Assembly (NCBI GenBank): GCA_016929015.1
Contig: JAFGJQ010000457.1
Location: 1-44,873 of the forward strand
Reading direction: 5' to 3'
Origin: Phycisphaerae bacterium
Lineage (GTDB): Bacteria; Planctomycetota; Phycisphaerae; UBA1845
DNA length: 44,873 nucleotides
The stretch's first letter is position 1. The number at the start of each line of letters is the position of its first letter. The notes beneath the pieces were generated by a model, which was not told the origin of the DNA, ran no database searches, and worked only from the letters and a program-made list of their open reading frames with translations. The position numbers were made by a program, and so were the translations under genes. Of the stretch, positions 14,060 to 23,534 are shown piece after piece.

Positions 14060-17000
14060 TCAGGGCCCGCCGCTCTCCAGCACGGTGACAAATGCCGTCA
14101 AGTCGTCAAGGTCAATCGTTGCGTCGGTGCCCGTCAGGTTTCCCGCCGCGCAGGCGCCGGTGCCGGCCAGTCCGAAGCACTCCTGGAACGCCGCGAAGTC
14201 CTTCAGGTCCACGTCCGCATCGCCGTCGAAATCACCGTCTCCGTGCAGGACGCACGTGTCGCCGGTCTCCTCGCACCACTCGCCCGCGTCGCAGGGGTAT
14301 TCACCCGGCAGACAGCCGAGATCGGCGTCGCACGTTTCGACGCCGTCACAGAAGAGGTCGTTGGCGCAGAATTCATCGTCCGGCACGTTCACACACGCAT
14401 CCGCCTGCTCATCACACGAGTCAACCGTGCATTCCACGTCGTCGTCACAAGTGTTCTCGGAACCGGTGCACTCGCCGGCCAGACAAACCTCATCGATCGT
14501 GCAGAACTGGAGATCGTCGCAGGGCAAACCTTCGTTAACGGGCGTGAAGATGTCGCAGTTACCCTCTGTGCCGGCCGGATCGCACGACGCTGCGCGGCAT
14601 TGCCCGTCAAAGCTGGAGCAATCCGGCGCTCCGCCGCCGGTGCACGCTCCGGCCTGGCACGTTTCGCCGATGTTGCAGGTCTGGCCGTCGTCGCACGGCA
14701 GGCCCTCATGGAACGGGACCAAGACCTCGCAATTCCCTTCCATACCGGCTGGATCACACGATGCCTCGCGGCATTGCTCGTTGAACGCGGAGCAGTCGGG
14801 CGCCGCCCCACCGCCGCACACTCCGGCCTGGCACGTTTCGCCGACGTTGCAGGCGTTGCCGTCGTCGCACGAGGTTCCGTCCATCACCGGCGTATGCACG
14901 CACGTGCCATCCGCGCAGGTGTCCGTGGTGCAGGTGTTCGTGTCGCTGCAATCGGCATCCGCCAGACACTCGACGCAGGTGTCGTCGCTCTCGCGGCAAA
15001 GCTGGCCGGGGCAGGGATCGCTGCCAGGCTGGCAGGACCCGTTCGGGTCGCAGGTTTCCGCCCCGTTGCAGAACTGGCCGTCATCGCAGTCGCCGTCCAC
15101 GAGGCAATCCACGCAGGTATCATCAGCCTCCCGGCAGAGCTGGCCGGGGCAGGGATCCGTGCCCGGCTGGCAGACCTCTCCCACGCACGTTTCCGCCCCG
15201 TTGCAGAACAACCCGTCGTCGCACTCACACTGGCCGCCGTACATCGCGATGATCACCACGTCGTCAAAAAACGCCTCCGTCCATTCGTCGCTGTAGGTGG
15301 CGTTGTTGTTGTACGCCCCGACAATCACGGTGTGGGGACCGGCGGCCAGCGAAATCGCGAATTCGTCAAACAACCAGCCGCTGTCGTCCGTGCTGCCGCC
15401 GTTGCCGTTGCCGACCATGTGCTTCAGCGAGGTATTCGTGTCGTTTCCGTAGCGGGTGCCGTCGATCGTCAGAATCGTTTCGCCGTACTCGTTCGTTTCG
15501 TACCCCGCACCCAGGAGCAGCCGGTGGCGCACGTTCACCGTCACGGTGGTCGCCTCCGTCAGCGTGAACGACGCGGACCAACCGCCGGACGTGGCCCCTC
15601 CGGTGCTGCCCGGTCCCAAGTACACGCGGACCCCGCCGCCGGCATAGCCTCCGGAAGCCTCGTACGTGCCGGCCGCGTAGTTCGGCAGACTGGTGCCGAA
15701 GACGTCGTCCTGGTACGCGAACCCATTTGCATCTGAATCGAAGTGCGCATCGAGCACCGTTACTTCCTCATCACAACTGCCGGCCTGGCACGCGCCGGTA
15801 GGCTCGTTGCACGTCTCCGCACCGTTGCAGGGATTGCCGTCGTCGCAGTCCTCATCCGTCAGGCAGTCGATGCACGCATCATCACTCTCGCGGCAGATTT
15901 GCCCCGGACACGGATCACTGCCGGGTTGGCAGGTTCCGTTCCCGTCGCAGGTCTCGGCCCCGTTGCAGAACACGCCGTCGTCGCAGTCACCGTCCTCAAC
16001 ACAGTCTACGCAGGTGTCGTCGCTCTCCCGGCAGGCCTGCCCCGGGCAGGGATCTTCGCCGGGCTGGCAGACGCCGTTCGCATCGCACGTGTCGTCGCCG
16101 TTACAGAACAGGCCGTCCGGGCACGGCGTGCCCGAGGGCTGGAACGCATCCGTCGGGCAATCCGGATCGCTGCCCGTACAGAATTCCGCGACGTCGCAGA
16201 TACCGGCCGCCGGTCGGCATTCCGTACCGCCGGGTTCGAGGTTGGGCAGGCACGTGCCCGACCCGTCGCACGTGTCCGGGTTGTCGCAGGCCGTATTGCC
16301 GGCGTCGCCGCAGGCGGAGCCAGCGGACTTGTTCGTCCAGGCACTGCCGCTCGTGGCCGGGATGCAGGCCTGGCAGTCGTTGGCCGGATTCGAGTCGCCG
16401 CTGTCGTAGCACGTGTCGTCGATGAGGCACGTGCCCGCCGCCAGGTCGTGGTCGCACTGGTCCGTCACGTCATTGCACGAGTCCACCGTGCAGGAGAACG
16501 CATCCGAGCAATCCGGGGCCGTGCCGGGCTGGCAATGCCCGTCATCGCACGTTTCGGTGCCGGTGCACCAGAGTCCATCGCTGCAATCGTCGTCGTCGTC
16601 GCATTCCGTCTCGCCAATCGTCGACGCGCCGGTGATGATCAACGAAAAGGCCTGGCTGCCGCCCGATAGCGTCCCTTTATGCGTCACGCTGAGAGTGAAC
16701 GAGTTCGCCCCCGGCGAGGACACGACCACCTGCTCCACGTTGTCGCGGCTGTTGTCGCCCGTGGTGGCCGCCGCGGACGGGCTGGCCGGGTTCAGCACCC
16801 ACGGATAGAACGTTGTCGCCGGAGAAGTCCGTACCAGTCGCACGTCCAGGTCGTTGACCAGCATGGCATTCGTCGGGTTCAGCAGATTGCCAGGGGGCGT
16901 GCCCGCCGGGTCCGTCCAGGACAGGGTGACCCGCAACGGCGTGCTGCCGTCGGTGGTCAGCGGAAGAGTGAAAGACCCGCCGCTGCTGAGCGTCTGTTCG

Positions 17001-18352
17001 CTGATGGTCAGCGACTGCGTCACGTCCGCGGTGATGGTGTTCGCCGCCTTCAGCGTGTTCATCAGGCCCCAGCCGAACCGGTAATCCGGGCCGTTGGCCG
17101 AGCCGGTTTCGTCGGCGGTGTGGATGACCAGGCCTTTCAGCGTGGCGGAACGCATGTCGCCCTCGGTGGGGTGGGTCGATCGCCAGTGCTGGATCAGCAC
17201 ACCCATCGAGCCGCTGACGTTCGGGCTGGACATGGACGTACCGGACAGGTCGTAGTAGGACGAGTTTGAGTCATCGATCGCGGAATACAGCCCCACCCCG
17301 TTGCCGCAAATGTCCGGCTTGATGCGGCCGTCGTCGGTCGGCCCCCAACTGGAGAAGCTGCTCATCGTGACGCTGCCCGTCCCGCTGTAGCCGCCGACCA
17401 CGTCCTCCACGGCACCCACCGCCAGGATGTTCTTGGCCACGCATTCCGAGCCGAGACTGTCGTAGTCGCCGTCCGGGTCGCGCGTCGTCGTGCTCCATTC
17501 CCAGTAGCCGGAGCTCGGGTTGTAATAGTAGTGCCCGCCGCCGGCACCAGGCCCGTCGTCATTTCGGTCGTTGCCGGCCGACTTGCAGATCAGGTAGTAC
17601 GGGTAGTCGACGGCCAGGTCGTCCAGCTCGGCGCTGTAGCTCGTGTACAGGCCGAACCAGTTGTCTTCCACCGTGCTGACCGTCACGTCGCCGTACCAAA
17701 ACCACTCGCCGTAGCTCGAGTTGTAGGTCCAGCCCGTGGAGAACCCGTACGAGTGATTTGACACCCGCAAACCGCCGGCCGCCGCGTTCGCCATTTCCGT
17801 GGTATCGTTGTCCCAATCCCAGCATCGCAGCGACGCCGAAGGCGACATGCCTTTTGCGGCCGCCACCACGCCGGATGCGATCATCGTGCCCGCCACGTGC
17901 GTGCTGTGGTAGTGCGTGGCGCTCGGTGAGTCCATTTGCGTGGCCCGGCCCCCGAACTCCTGGTGAGTCGTGCGGACCCCGCCACCGTCCCACACACCCA
18001 GAATCACGCTGGAGCCGGTGAGACCCAACCCGCTCGAACCACCCGGCAGCACCGCATCCGTGCTGATGCTGTCCGCAGCCACGGCGTTGTGCGTGATGTA
18101 ATACTTGGGCACGCCGTTGACGATGGCCTTGATCTCGATCACGCCGGTGGGCGTCTCCTGCCGAACGATCCACCCCTTTTGCCGTGCGATCTCGCGGGCC
18201 TCTGCCTGGCGCGAGACCGTCACCTGGGCATCCGCCCGGCCAGCCCCGATAACCAGCAACACGCCCGCCAAGGCAGCCGTCATCGTCGACATCCGTCGGC
18301 GCACCGCCCCCGTCCGGCCAACAATGCCAACACCACCAGCTATGCCGTTCAT
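14060..18352 (-). CDS. Secreted S8 (KP-43-like) subtilase with Cys-rich repeats and C-terminal dockerin-like module
   Basis: A 1430-residue exported serine protease. The ATG at 18352 is preferred over 18364 because AGAAGGG lies about 13 bases upstream rather than directly against the codon. A signal peptide ends near residue 42 (GRADAQ). The catalytic domain shows Asp122 (GVWDGGG), His152 (HSTHVAGT), oxyanion Asn261 (SAGND) and Ser373 ([13 protein letters not shown]). A beta-sandwich with LSWTDP and LVNDLDVRL (about 440-578) is typical of the KP-43 group. Then follow Cys-rich repeats with the pattern [13 protein letters not shown]...[13 protein letters not shown] (nt 15761-16606 and 14243-15237), interrupted by a jelly-roll-like domain (nt 15240-15760), and a dockerin-like pair (nt 14063-14242). 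Neighbouring Cys-rich repeats are very similar, suggesting recent duplication. The protein probably digests extracellular protein; the repeats may be binding or spacer modules. Confidence 0.93.
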   Translation of the reverse strand: MNGIAGGVGIVGRTGAVRRRMSTMTAALAGVLLVIGAGRADAQVTVSRQAEAREIARQKGWIVRQETPTGVIEIKAIVNGVPKYYITHNAVAADSISTDAVLPGGSSGLGLTGSSVILGVWDGGGVRTTHQEFGGRATQMDSPSATHYHSTHVAGTMIASGVVAAAKGMSPSASLRCWDWDNDTTEMANAAAGGLRVSNHSYGFSTGWTYNSSYGEWFWYGDVTVSTVEDNWFGLYTSYSAELDDLAVDYPYYLICKSAGNDRNDDGPGAGGGHYYYNPSSGYWEWSTTTRDPDGDYDSLGSECVAKNILAVGAVEDVVGGYSGTGSVTMSSFSSWGPTDDGRIKPDICGNGVGLYSAIDDSNSSYYDLSGTSMSSPNVSGSMGVLIQHWRSTHPTEGDMRSATLKGLVIHTADETGSANGPDYRFGWGLMNTLKAANTITADVTQSLTISEQTLSSGGSFTLPLTTDGSTPLRVTLSWTDPAGTPPGNLLNPTNAMLVNDLDVRLVRTSPATTFYPWVLNPASPSAAATTGDNSRDNVEQVVVSSPGANSFTLSVTHKGTLSGGSQAFSLIITGASTIGETECDDDDDCSDGLWCTGTETCDDGHCQPGTAPDCSDAFSCTVDSCNDVTDQCDHDLAAGTCLIDDTCYDSGDSNPANDCQACIPATSGSAWTNKSAGSACGDAGNTACDNPDTCDGSGTCLPNLEPGGTECRPAAGICDVAEFCTGSDPDCPTDAFQPSGTPCPDGLFCNGDDTCDANGVCQPGEDPCPGQACRESDDTCVDCVEDGDCDDGVFCNGAETCDGNGTCQPGSDPCPGQICRESDDACIDCLTDEDCDDGNPCNGAETCNEPTGACQAGSCDEEVTVLDAHFDSDANGFAYQDDVFGTSLPNYAAGTYEASGGYAGGGVRVYLGPGSTGGATSGGWSASFTLTEATTVTVNVRHRLLLGAGYETNEYGETILTIDGTRYGNDTNTSLKHMVGNGNGGSTDDSGWLFDEFAISLAAGPHTVIVGAYNNNATYSDEWTEAFFDDVVIIAMYGGQCECDDGLFCNGAETCVGEVCQPGTDPCPGQLCREADDTCVDCLVDGDCDDGQFCNGAETCDPNGSCQPGSDPCPGQLCRESDDTCVECLADADCSDTNTCTTDTCADGTCVHTPVMDGTSCDDGNACNVGETCQAGVCGGGAAPDCSAFNEQCREASCDPAGMEGNCEVLVPFHEGLPCDDGQTCNIGETCQAGACTGGGAPDCSSFDGQCRAASCDPAGTEGNCDIFTPVNEGLPCDDLQFCTIDEVCLAGECTGSENTCDDDVECTVDSCDEQADACVNVPDDEFCANDLFCDGVETCDADLGCLPGEYPCDAGEWCEETGDTCVLHGDGDFDGDADVDLKDFAAFQECFGLAGTGACAAGNLTGTDATIDLDDLTAFVTVLESGGP

Positions 18353-18583
18353 CCAGATTCCCATCCCTTCTGAAATGCCACCGGGGCCGCCCGGTGCCAA
18401 ACCCTGGTTCAGGTCGTGGCGCGACGAATGCCGCGGAACCTCCTGACCTGCCTCATGATACAGGAAAGCCGACCCCGCCTTCCAGCGCAAAGACCACTTG
18501 GTGAGCCCGAGCCAATGCGAATTGCACTGGCAGCGTGCATTCTTCAGCGACACTGGCCTCGGTCGGCCACACGAAGTCGCACT

Positions 18584-19081
18584 TCATGGCGTGGCGTCGG
18601 TGCGCGGCACGTGCTGTTCGTACCATGCGCGTACCTTGGCGAGCGCGGCGTCGGTGTACCGGTATCTGGACCACCCTTCTGGATGGTCGAAGACCTCAAT
18701 GTCGCCGTACCCGGTGGTGATCCAGCGACCGTCGCTCCCGCTGAGGATCGTAAATGTCCGGTCTTCCCCGCCGGCCGGTCGCCAGTACGAGACTGTGATC
18801 GCTTCGCGGGCTGACGTGTCGGCCCGGACGCGATCCGGATTGCAGCGCCCCACTCGTTTCGTTGTGACGTACAGGTCTGCGAATGCGTCCCTGCCCTCCT
18901 GAACGTCGAGGGCAATCAGCTTCGTGCCGCTCGGCCCGACTGCCTCGTCCGGAACGTTGACCTGGATCCTCGTTTGCGCCGGAAAACTGTCCCGGCAGTT
19001 TGGCGAGCATCCACCGACCGCAAGCATGGCGGCAACGAAGCAGGAACAGCACAACATCCGCCGACCAAGACTCTCGGTCAT
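18584..19081 (-). CDS. Small hypothetical lipoprotein
   Basis: A 165-residue protein. The ATG at 19081 is fixed by a strong AAAGGAGT site 7-9 bases upstream. The N-terminus (ESLGRRMLCCSCFVAAMLAVGGCSPNC) is a lipoprotein signal with lipobox VGGC, so a membrane-anchored periplasmic protein is expected. The mature part has strand-rich segments (TRIQVNVPDEAVGPSGTKLI, DAFADLYVTTKRVGRC, TFTILSGSDGRWITTGYGD) and ends with a helix, ALAKVRAWYEQHVP. I do not recognise a family. A -10-like TACAAT (minus strand, 19138-19143) lies about 57 bases before the start without a good -35. It lies 231 bases upstream of the subtilase gene on the same strand, so co-transcription is possible. Confidence 0.75.
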   Translation of the reverse strand: MTESLGRRMLCCSCFVAAMLAVGGCSPNCRDSFPAQTRIQVNVPDEAVGPSGTKLIALDVQEGRDAFADLYVTTKRVGRCNPDRVRADTSAREAITVSYWRPAGGEDRTFTILSGSDGRWITTGYGDIEVFDHPEGWSRYRYTDAALAKVRAWYEQHVPRTDATP

Positions 19082-19280
19082 CGTACGCACTCCTTTCGTT
19101 GCAGCCCGAACCGCCGGGGAGCTGCCGGGCGATCCAGATTGTAGATCCACACAGTCGCAAAAATACAGAGGCGAGACGCAAATCCACATCCTGGCCTATT
19201 CGGAGTCCCACAGTAGCCTGTCGGATGTCCGCAGGATCAATGTTCTGTGTTCCGAGCTCCGCTACGGAGAGGAATGGATC

Positions 19281-19439
19281 ATGCCGAACACCAAGCGCAG
19301 AACAGGCCGTGGAGCTGCGAAGGAACACTGGCAAGTGACGGCTCTCCGCGTTGTGGCAGCGTCATGTGCAGTGGCACTTTTTCTTTGTCTCCGCCGGGAC
19401 GAATGGATATGCTGGTTCTGGGGTGACCGACGAAGGTGA
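19281..19439 (+). CDS. Possible 52-residue single-pass membrane peptide
   Basis: The ATG lies 8 bases after GGAGAGG. The peptide has a basic start (MPNTKRRTGRG), one hydrophobic stretch of about 19 residues (VTALRVVAASCAVALFLCL) and a basic, Trp-containing end. The positive charges on both sides give no clear topology. It ends exactly at the palindrome that begins at 19439. It is short and unsupported by any family I know, so it may be spurious. Confidence 0.3.
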   Translation: MPNTKRRTGRGAAKEHWQVTALRVVAASCAVALFLCLRRDEWICWFWGDRRR

Positions 19440-19456
19440 CCGGCTGGGAAGCCGGT
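19439..19456. repeat. REP-like palindrome
   Basis: ACCGGCT (19439-19445) pairs perfectly with AGCCGGT (19450-19456) around a GGGA loop, followed by CCCAC. I associate this kind of short GC-rich palindrome with dispersed intergenic repeats in planctomycete genomes, but only one copy is seen in this window, so its repeat status is inference. It could also end transcription of the small ORF before it, although no T run follows. Confidence 0.4.
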
Positions 19457-19811
19457 CCCACAGCACGTTTGGCCTGTGAGCGCGACGACCTGATCTTGCT
19501 CTGCGTGGGAACACTTCCGCAACCGTGGGTGGGGAGCGACGTTGTTCCGGGAGCGCATGGCGTGCCGGGGATGCCAGACGTCGCCGGCTCACCTCACTGA
19601 TGTGCCATGCCAACATGAGCCAGGGCCTTTCACGCGGCATGTGTGCGCGTTCATGCGTTCCCAAGCCACGGGGGCGGTGGCTCGTTCGACAACAATCGGG
19701 ACATGGGTTCAGTGGGCTGATGGTGGTCCGGTGCGATGTGACCTATGGGCGCACGCGCAGGTGAAATGCCGTCATCCCAAGCACTCAATCTGACGGAACG
19801 GGAGAAAAGTC

Positions 19812-22800
19812 ATGTTGCACATCACGAAGAACTGCGGACACGCACGTTTTGCGGCCGCTTGCGGTTGTCTCGTGCTGGCGTGCGCGTACTTGCCCGCCCT
19901 GGCGGCCCCTTTGCCTAGCGAGATCGTAACCCTCACGCAGCCTGATGGTCGCACATTCGCCGCCTGGGCGGGCGGTGATGAATGGTCAACGTGGATCGTT
20001 CATGAAGAGTCCCTGATTGTCCGCGACGACCGAGGGTGGTGGTGCTATGCCGAGCCGGGAGATGGCGGGCTCGTGCCTGGCCGAGGACGCGTCGGTCTGG
20101 ACAGGCCGGGGGTCCGGACGGCCACGCGGGAGGACATTCCCGCTTTGGCGGCGCAGATCGAACGGCCCCCGGGTCTGTTCGCAGAGCAACACCTGCCCGG
20201 CCTCCGCTCCGTGGATCGGCCGGTGCTGGTGGTTCTCGTCGCTTTTCAGGACCAGGCGCTGACCACCACGGACGCGTATTGGAACAACCTGTTGTTCGGG
20301 ACCACGGGGAAGACGGTGCGTACCTATTATGACGAGGTCTCCGGCGGAAGCCTTCATCTCGTACCGGCATCGGAAAGCTCCGGCACCGTCGATGACGGCG
20401 TTGTCCGCGTCCAGCTATCGACGTCGGCGCACAACAGCGGCAACCATCCCAATCCGTATGGCACGATCGACAACCGAAACCGCTGGATCGTTTATGATGC
20501 ACTGTCCGCAGCCGATGGGCTTGTGGATTTCAGCGCTCTCGACGTATCGGCGCCGACCGGCACCATCACGGCGGACGAGCTGCACCTGGTCATCGTGGTG
20601 GCCGGCTACGAGCACGGATACTGGGTCGGGGTCGATCCGCCCACGCCTGCGATTCACTCCCACCGCTGGGCACTGGGATTTGCCTACAGCTCGGAAATGG
20701 TGCCGACAGTCACAGCCGACGGCGTTGAGCTCTGCGACTACGCGTACTATGCCGGATATGTGCAGGTCGGGGAGCTGCACACGGATCATCCGACCACGGT
20801 CGGCGTGCCCTGCCACGAGCTCGGGCACGACATGGGGCTGATCGATCTGTATGACACGACGCTCGCTTCGCACGGGATCGGAGCGCACGGTGTGATGGGG
20901 TACGGGGTATGGGGAACGGCCGCGACGGACACCTACCTGGGCGAGACGCCGGTTCACATGTGCGCGCCGTCGAAAGCGCAGCTCGGGTTCGTCACGCCGA
21001 CGGTGGCCAACGGAAACCAGGACTATTCGCTCTGGGCAACCGGCTCGTCCAGCTACAACGTCGTCCGCGCAAATACGCGCGATCCGAACCAGTACTTCCT
21101 GCTCGAGAACCGGGAGCTCCAGGGCTTTGACGCCGGACTGTATCGCTGGTTCAGCCTCAGCGCGGGCGGTGCGGACGGGGGGCTGGCCGTCTGGCACGTG
21201 GATGACGCCGTCACCGACAACACCACCGCGAGCCACAAGCATGTGGACCTGGAGGAGGCCAACTGCGCGGCGGTCGGGTACGCCGAACTGGACTACCTGA
21301 CCACGGGCAACCCGCCGCCCGAGCAGGGTAAGCGTGAGCACTACTACCGTGCCGGAGTCGTCGGCGACTTCGGCGACGCGACCAACCCGAATTCGCGGTT
21401 GTACAGCGGGGGAACGACCTACGTAAACGTGTCGTCGGTGTCGGCCGGCGGCGAGACCATGAAGTGCTTCGTCGCCACGCAGCCGGCCGCAACGCGCGTC
21501 GTCGAATGGAGCACCTACCTGGGGGGTTCGGCCGAGGACCAGGCCCGAGGTGTCGCAATCGACCCCGTCGGGAACATATACGTCGGAGGCACGACGAACT
21601 CCGCAAACTTCCCGACGACGCCCGGCGCGTACGACCGCAACCTGACCTCCGGCCAGGCCGCGTTCGCCTCCAAGTTCAGTTCCGGCGGCAACCTGGTGTA
21701 CTCGACACTATTCGAGACAAGCTCCTCGACCGGAGGGACGAACAGCTATGCGATCGCAGCCGATTCCGCCGGCTCTGCGTACCTCACGGGCAGCACGACG
21801 GCGGGACTCCCGCTCACGGCGGGCGCATGGGATACGAGCTTCGGCGGCACCAGCGAAGCCTACGTGGCCAAGCTCGACCCCGGCGGTGCCGCGGTTGTGT
21901 ACGCCACGTACGTCGGCGGGACCGAATCGGTCAGCACCAGCGAGACCGGGTATGGCATCGCCGTCGATGCCGGGGGCAACGCGTGCGTCGTCGGACAGAC
22001 GGACGGCAGTGGATTTCCGAAGACACACGGCGCGTACGCGGGCCTGCTGGACACGTTCACGGTCCGGCTGAATCCGACGGGCACGGGGGTTTCCTATGCG
22101 TGGCTGCTTGGAAGCCCGTATGGTGATTGGGGGTGGGATGTCGTGACCGACGCCTCGGGGAATGCCTACGTCACCGGGACGACGACGGGCTCGACCTACC
22201 CCACAACGGCCGGAGCCTACGACCAAACGCACAACGGCGGCCGCGACGTGTTCCTCACCAAGCTGGGGCCCACGGGCTCGTTCGACTACTCCACGTTTCT
22301 GGGCGGCAGCAGCCAGGACTATGGCATGGACGTGGCGCTGGATGGGAGTGGTTACGTCTACCTGGCGGGCTACGGCCTCTCGTCGGATTTCCCGACGACG
22401 CCGGGGGTGATCGGTCCGGTTACCGTCGGAGGCACGCAGGATGCGTTCGTGGCCAAGCTGGACGCCACGCCCTACGGCAGCCTGCAGTACTGCACGTTCC
22501 TCGGCGGCAGTGCGTCGGATGATGGCAATGCCATCGCCATCGACAGCCAGGGCCGTGCGTGCCTGGCGGGCGTAACGGGGTCCACCGATTTCCTATTGCA
22601 GGGCGCGTTCTACGGCGACGCGGGCGGGATTGACGGATTCGGCAGCGTGATCAGCGATGACGCAACCGCGCTCGAGTTCTCGACGTACCTGGGCGCAGCC
22701 CTGGAGGATCGCGCCTGGGACGTGGTCGTGGACGCGTTCGACGCCTTGTACATCGTTGGGGCAACGTTTTCCACCGATTTTCCCGTGACGCCCGGGGCGT

Positions 22801-23342
22801 ACGACACCACCCACAACGGCGGGCAACGCGATGCCTTCATCAGCAAGATCGGCTGGGCGCAGGTGACAAGCAGCCTGGTGGTCGGTGCCCCGGACGGCGG
22901 CGAGGTCTGGCACATCGGCCGGACGAACACCATTGGCTGGTCCAGCTCCGGGGCCGGGTCCGACGTGAGCGTTGAGCTGCTTCGTAACGGCTCGTGGGAA
23001 ACGCTCTGGGCGACCACGCCGAACGACGGCAGCGAGTCGTGGACGGTCACGGGCGCCGCGGCCACGGACTGCCGCGTGCGGATTCAGTACGCGGCAGGTG
23101 GCCTGACCGACCAGAGCAACGCGGACTTCCGCATCGCCGTGGTCGGCGATCATGACGGCGACGGTGACCTGGACGCGGGCGATTACGCCGTGTTTGCGGA
23201 GTGCCTGTCCGGTCCGGGCGCGACACCTGCTCCGACACCGCCACGGACTGCGGCCGAGTGCCTCGATGCGTTCGACTTTGACTCCGACACCGACGTAGAC
23301 GCCGCCGACTTTGCAGCGTTCCAGGCGGCCTATACCGGGTAG
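19812..23342 (+). CDS. Secreted M6-like metalloprotease with SBBP repeats and dockerin-like end
   Basis: A 1176-residue exported protein. The ATG follows GGGAGAAAAG by a few bases. The signal peptide ends near residue 32 (LPALAAP). The protease part (about 33-490) has HELGHDMGLID, i.e. HExxHxxGxxD with His335, Glu336, His339 and Asp345, plus GVMGYGVWG, as in M6 immune-inhibitor-A-type and related zinc proteases. Residues about 545-1010 are SBBP beta-propeller repeats of the form YSTFLGGSxxDxxxxVAxDxxGxxYxxGxTxSxDFPTTPGAY, about eight copies. A Kre9/KNH-like Ig domain (about 1017-1105, GGEVWHIGRTNTIGWSS) and a dockerin-like pair (nt 23145-23339) follow. It probably acts outside the cell on protein. 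The propeller may bind the substrate or surface; this is inference. Confidence 0.93.
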   Translation: MLHITKNCGHARFAAACGCLVLACAYLPALAAPLPSEIVTLTQPDGRTFAAWAGGDEWSTWIVHEESLIVRDDRGWWCYAEPGDGGLVPGRGRVGLDRPGVRTATREDIPALAAQIERPPGLFAEQHLPGLRSVDRPVLVVLVAFQDQALTTTDAYWNNLLFGTTGKTVRTYYDEVSGGSLHLVPASESSGTVDDGVVRVQLSTSAHNSGNHPNPYGTIDNRNRWIVYDALSAADGLVDFSALDVSAPTGTITADELHLVIVVAGYEHGYWVGVDPPTPAIHSHRWALGFAYSSEMVPTVTADGVELCDYAYYAGYVQVGELHTDHPTTVGVPCHELGHDMGLIDLYDTTLASHGIGAHGVMGYGVWGTAATDTYLGETPVHMCAPSKAQLGFVTPTVANGNQDYSLWATGSSSYNVVRANTRDPNQYFLLENRELQGFDAGLYRWFSLSAGGADGGLAVWHVDDAVTDNTTASHKHVDLEEANCAAVGYAELDYLTTGNPPPEQGKREHYYRAGVVGDFGDATNPNSRLYSGGTTYVNVSSVSAGGETMKCFVATQPAATRVVEWSTYLGGSAEDQARGVAIDPVGNIYVGGTTNSANFPTTPGAYDRNLTSGQAAFASKFSSGGNLVYSTLFETSSSTGGTNSYAIAADSAGSAYLTGSTTAGLPLTAGAWDTSFGGTSEAYVAKLDPGGAAVVYATYVGGTESVSTSETGYGIAVDAGGNACVVGQTDGSGFPKTHGAYAGLLDTFTVRLNPTGTGVSYAWLLGSPYGDWGWDVVTDASGNAYVTGTTTGSTYPTTAGAYDQTHNGGRDVFLTKLGPTGSFDYSTFLGGSSQDYGMDVALDGSGYVYLAGYGLSSDFPTTPGVIGPVTVGGTQDAFVAKLDATPYGSLQYCTFLGGSASDDGNAIAIDSQGRACLAGVTGSTDFLLQGAFYGDAGGIDGFGSVISDDATALEFSTYLGAALEDRAWDVVVDAFDALYIVGATFSTDFPVTPGAYDTTHNGGQRDAFISKIGWAQVTSSLVVGAPDGGEVWHIGRTNTIGWSSSGAGSDVSVELLRNGSWETLWATTPNDGSESWTVTGAAATDCRVRIQYAAGGLTDQSNADFRIAVVGDHDGDGDLDAGDYAVFAECLSGPGATPAPTPPRTAAECLDAFDFDSDTDVDAADFAAFQAAYTG

Positions 23343-23534
23343 CACAGCGACGCCGGCCGAACGAGCAAGGCCTTCCATTGTGCAGGCGTGAGGCAGTAGG
23401 GTACTATCCCGTTCGTCACGAGGTCGTCCCTTTGCCCAGTGGCACCCAGGACGAGTTGCAAAGATCCGACTTGAATGCCGCGAGGGGAAGCTTGTGAGTT
23501 CGGCAAGGCTCCTGCGGGCCTTTGCGGAGGAGAC

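Larger units (their letters stand above)
19082..19811. other. Gene-poor divergent region with REP-like palindrome
   Basis: About 730 bases separate the minus-strand lipoprotein from the plus-strand metalloprotease. They hold one possible 52-codon ORF (19281) and a palindrome at 19439-19456. The rest has scattered ATG-rich sequence but no ORF with a ribosome-binding site and protein-like composition. The metalloprotease ribosome-binding site (GGGAGAAAAG) is at its right end. Confidence 0.4.

Noticed and set aside
13289-15736. Long plus-strand ORFs opposite the two-unit ORF and subtilase
   Set aside because: They are antisense shadows of GC-rich coding sequence: repetitive Ser/His/Pro or Arg/Val composition, no ribosome-binding site, and clear protein families on the other strand.
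14243-16606. CRISPR-like or tandem DNA repeat array
   Set aside because: The repeats are coding, of uneven length and in frame with a Cys-rich protein pattern; there are no constant repeats with unique spacers.
19362-19664. Minus-strand ORF in the gene-poor region
   Set aside because: Arg/Pro/Ser-rich, no ribosome-binding site, and it runs across the palindrome; probably chance or remnant sequence.
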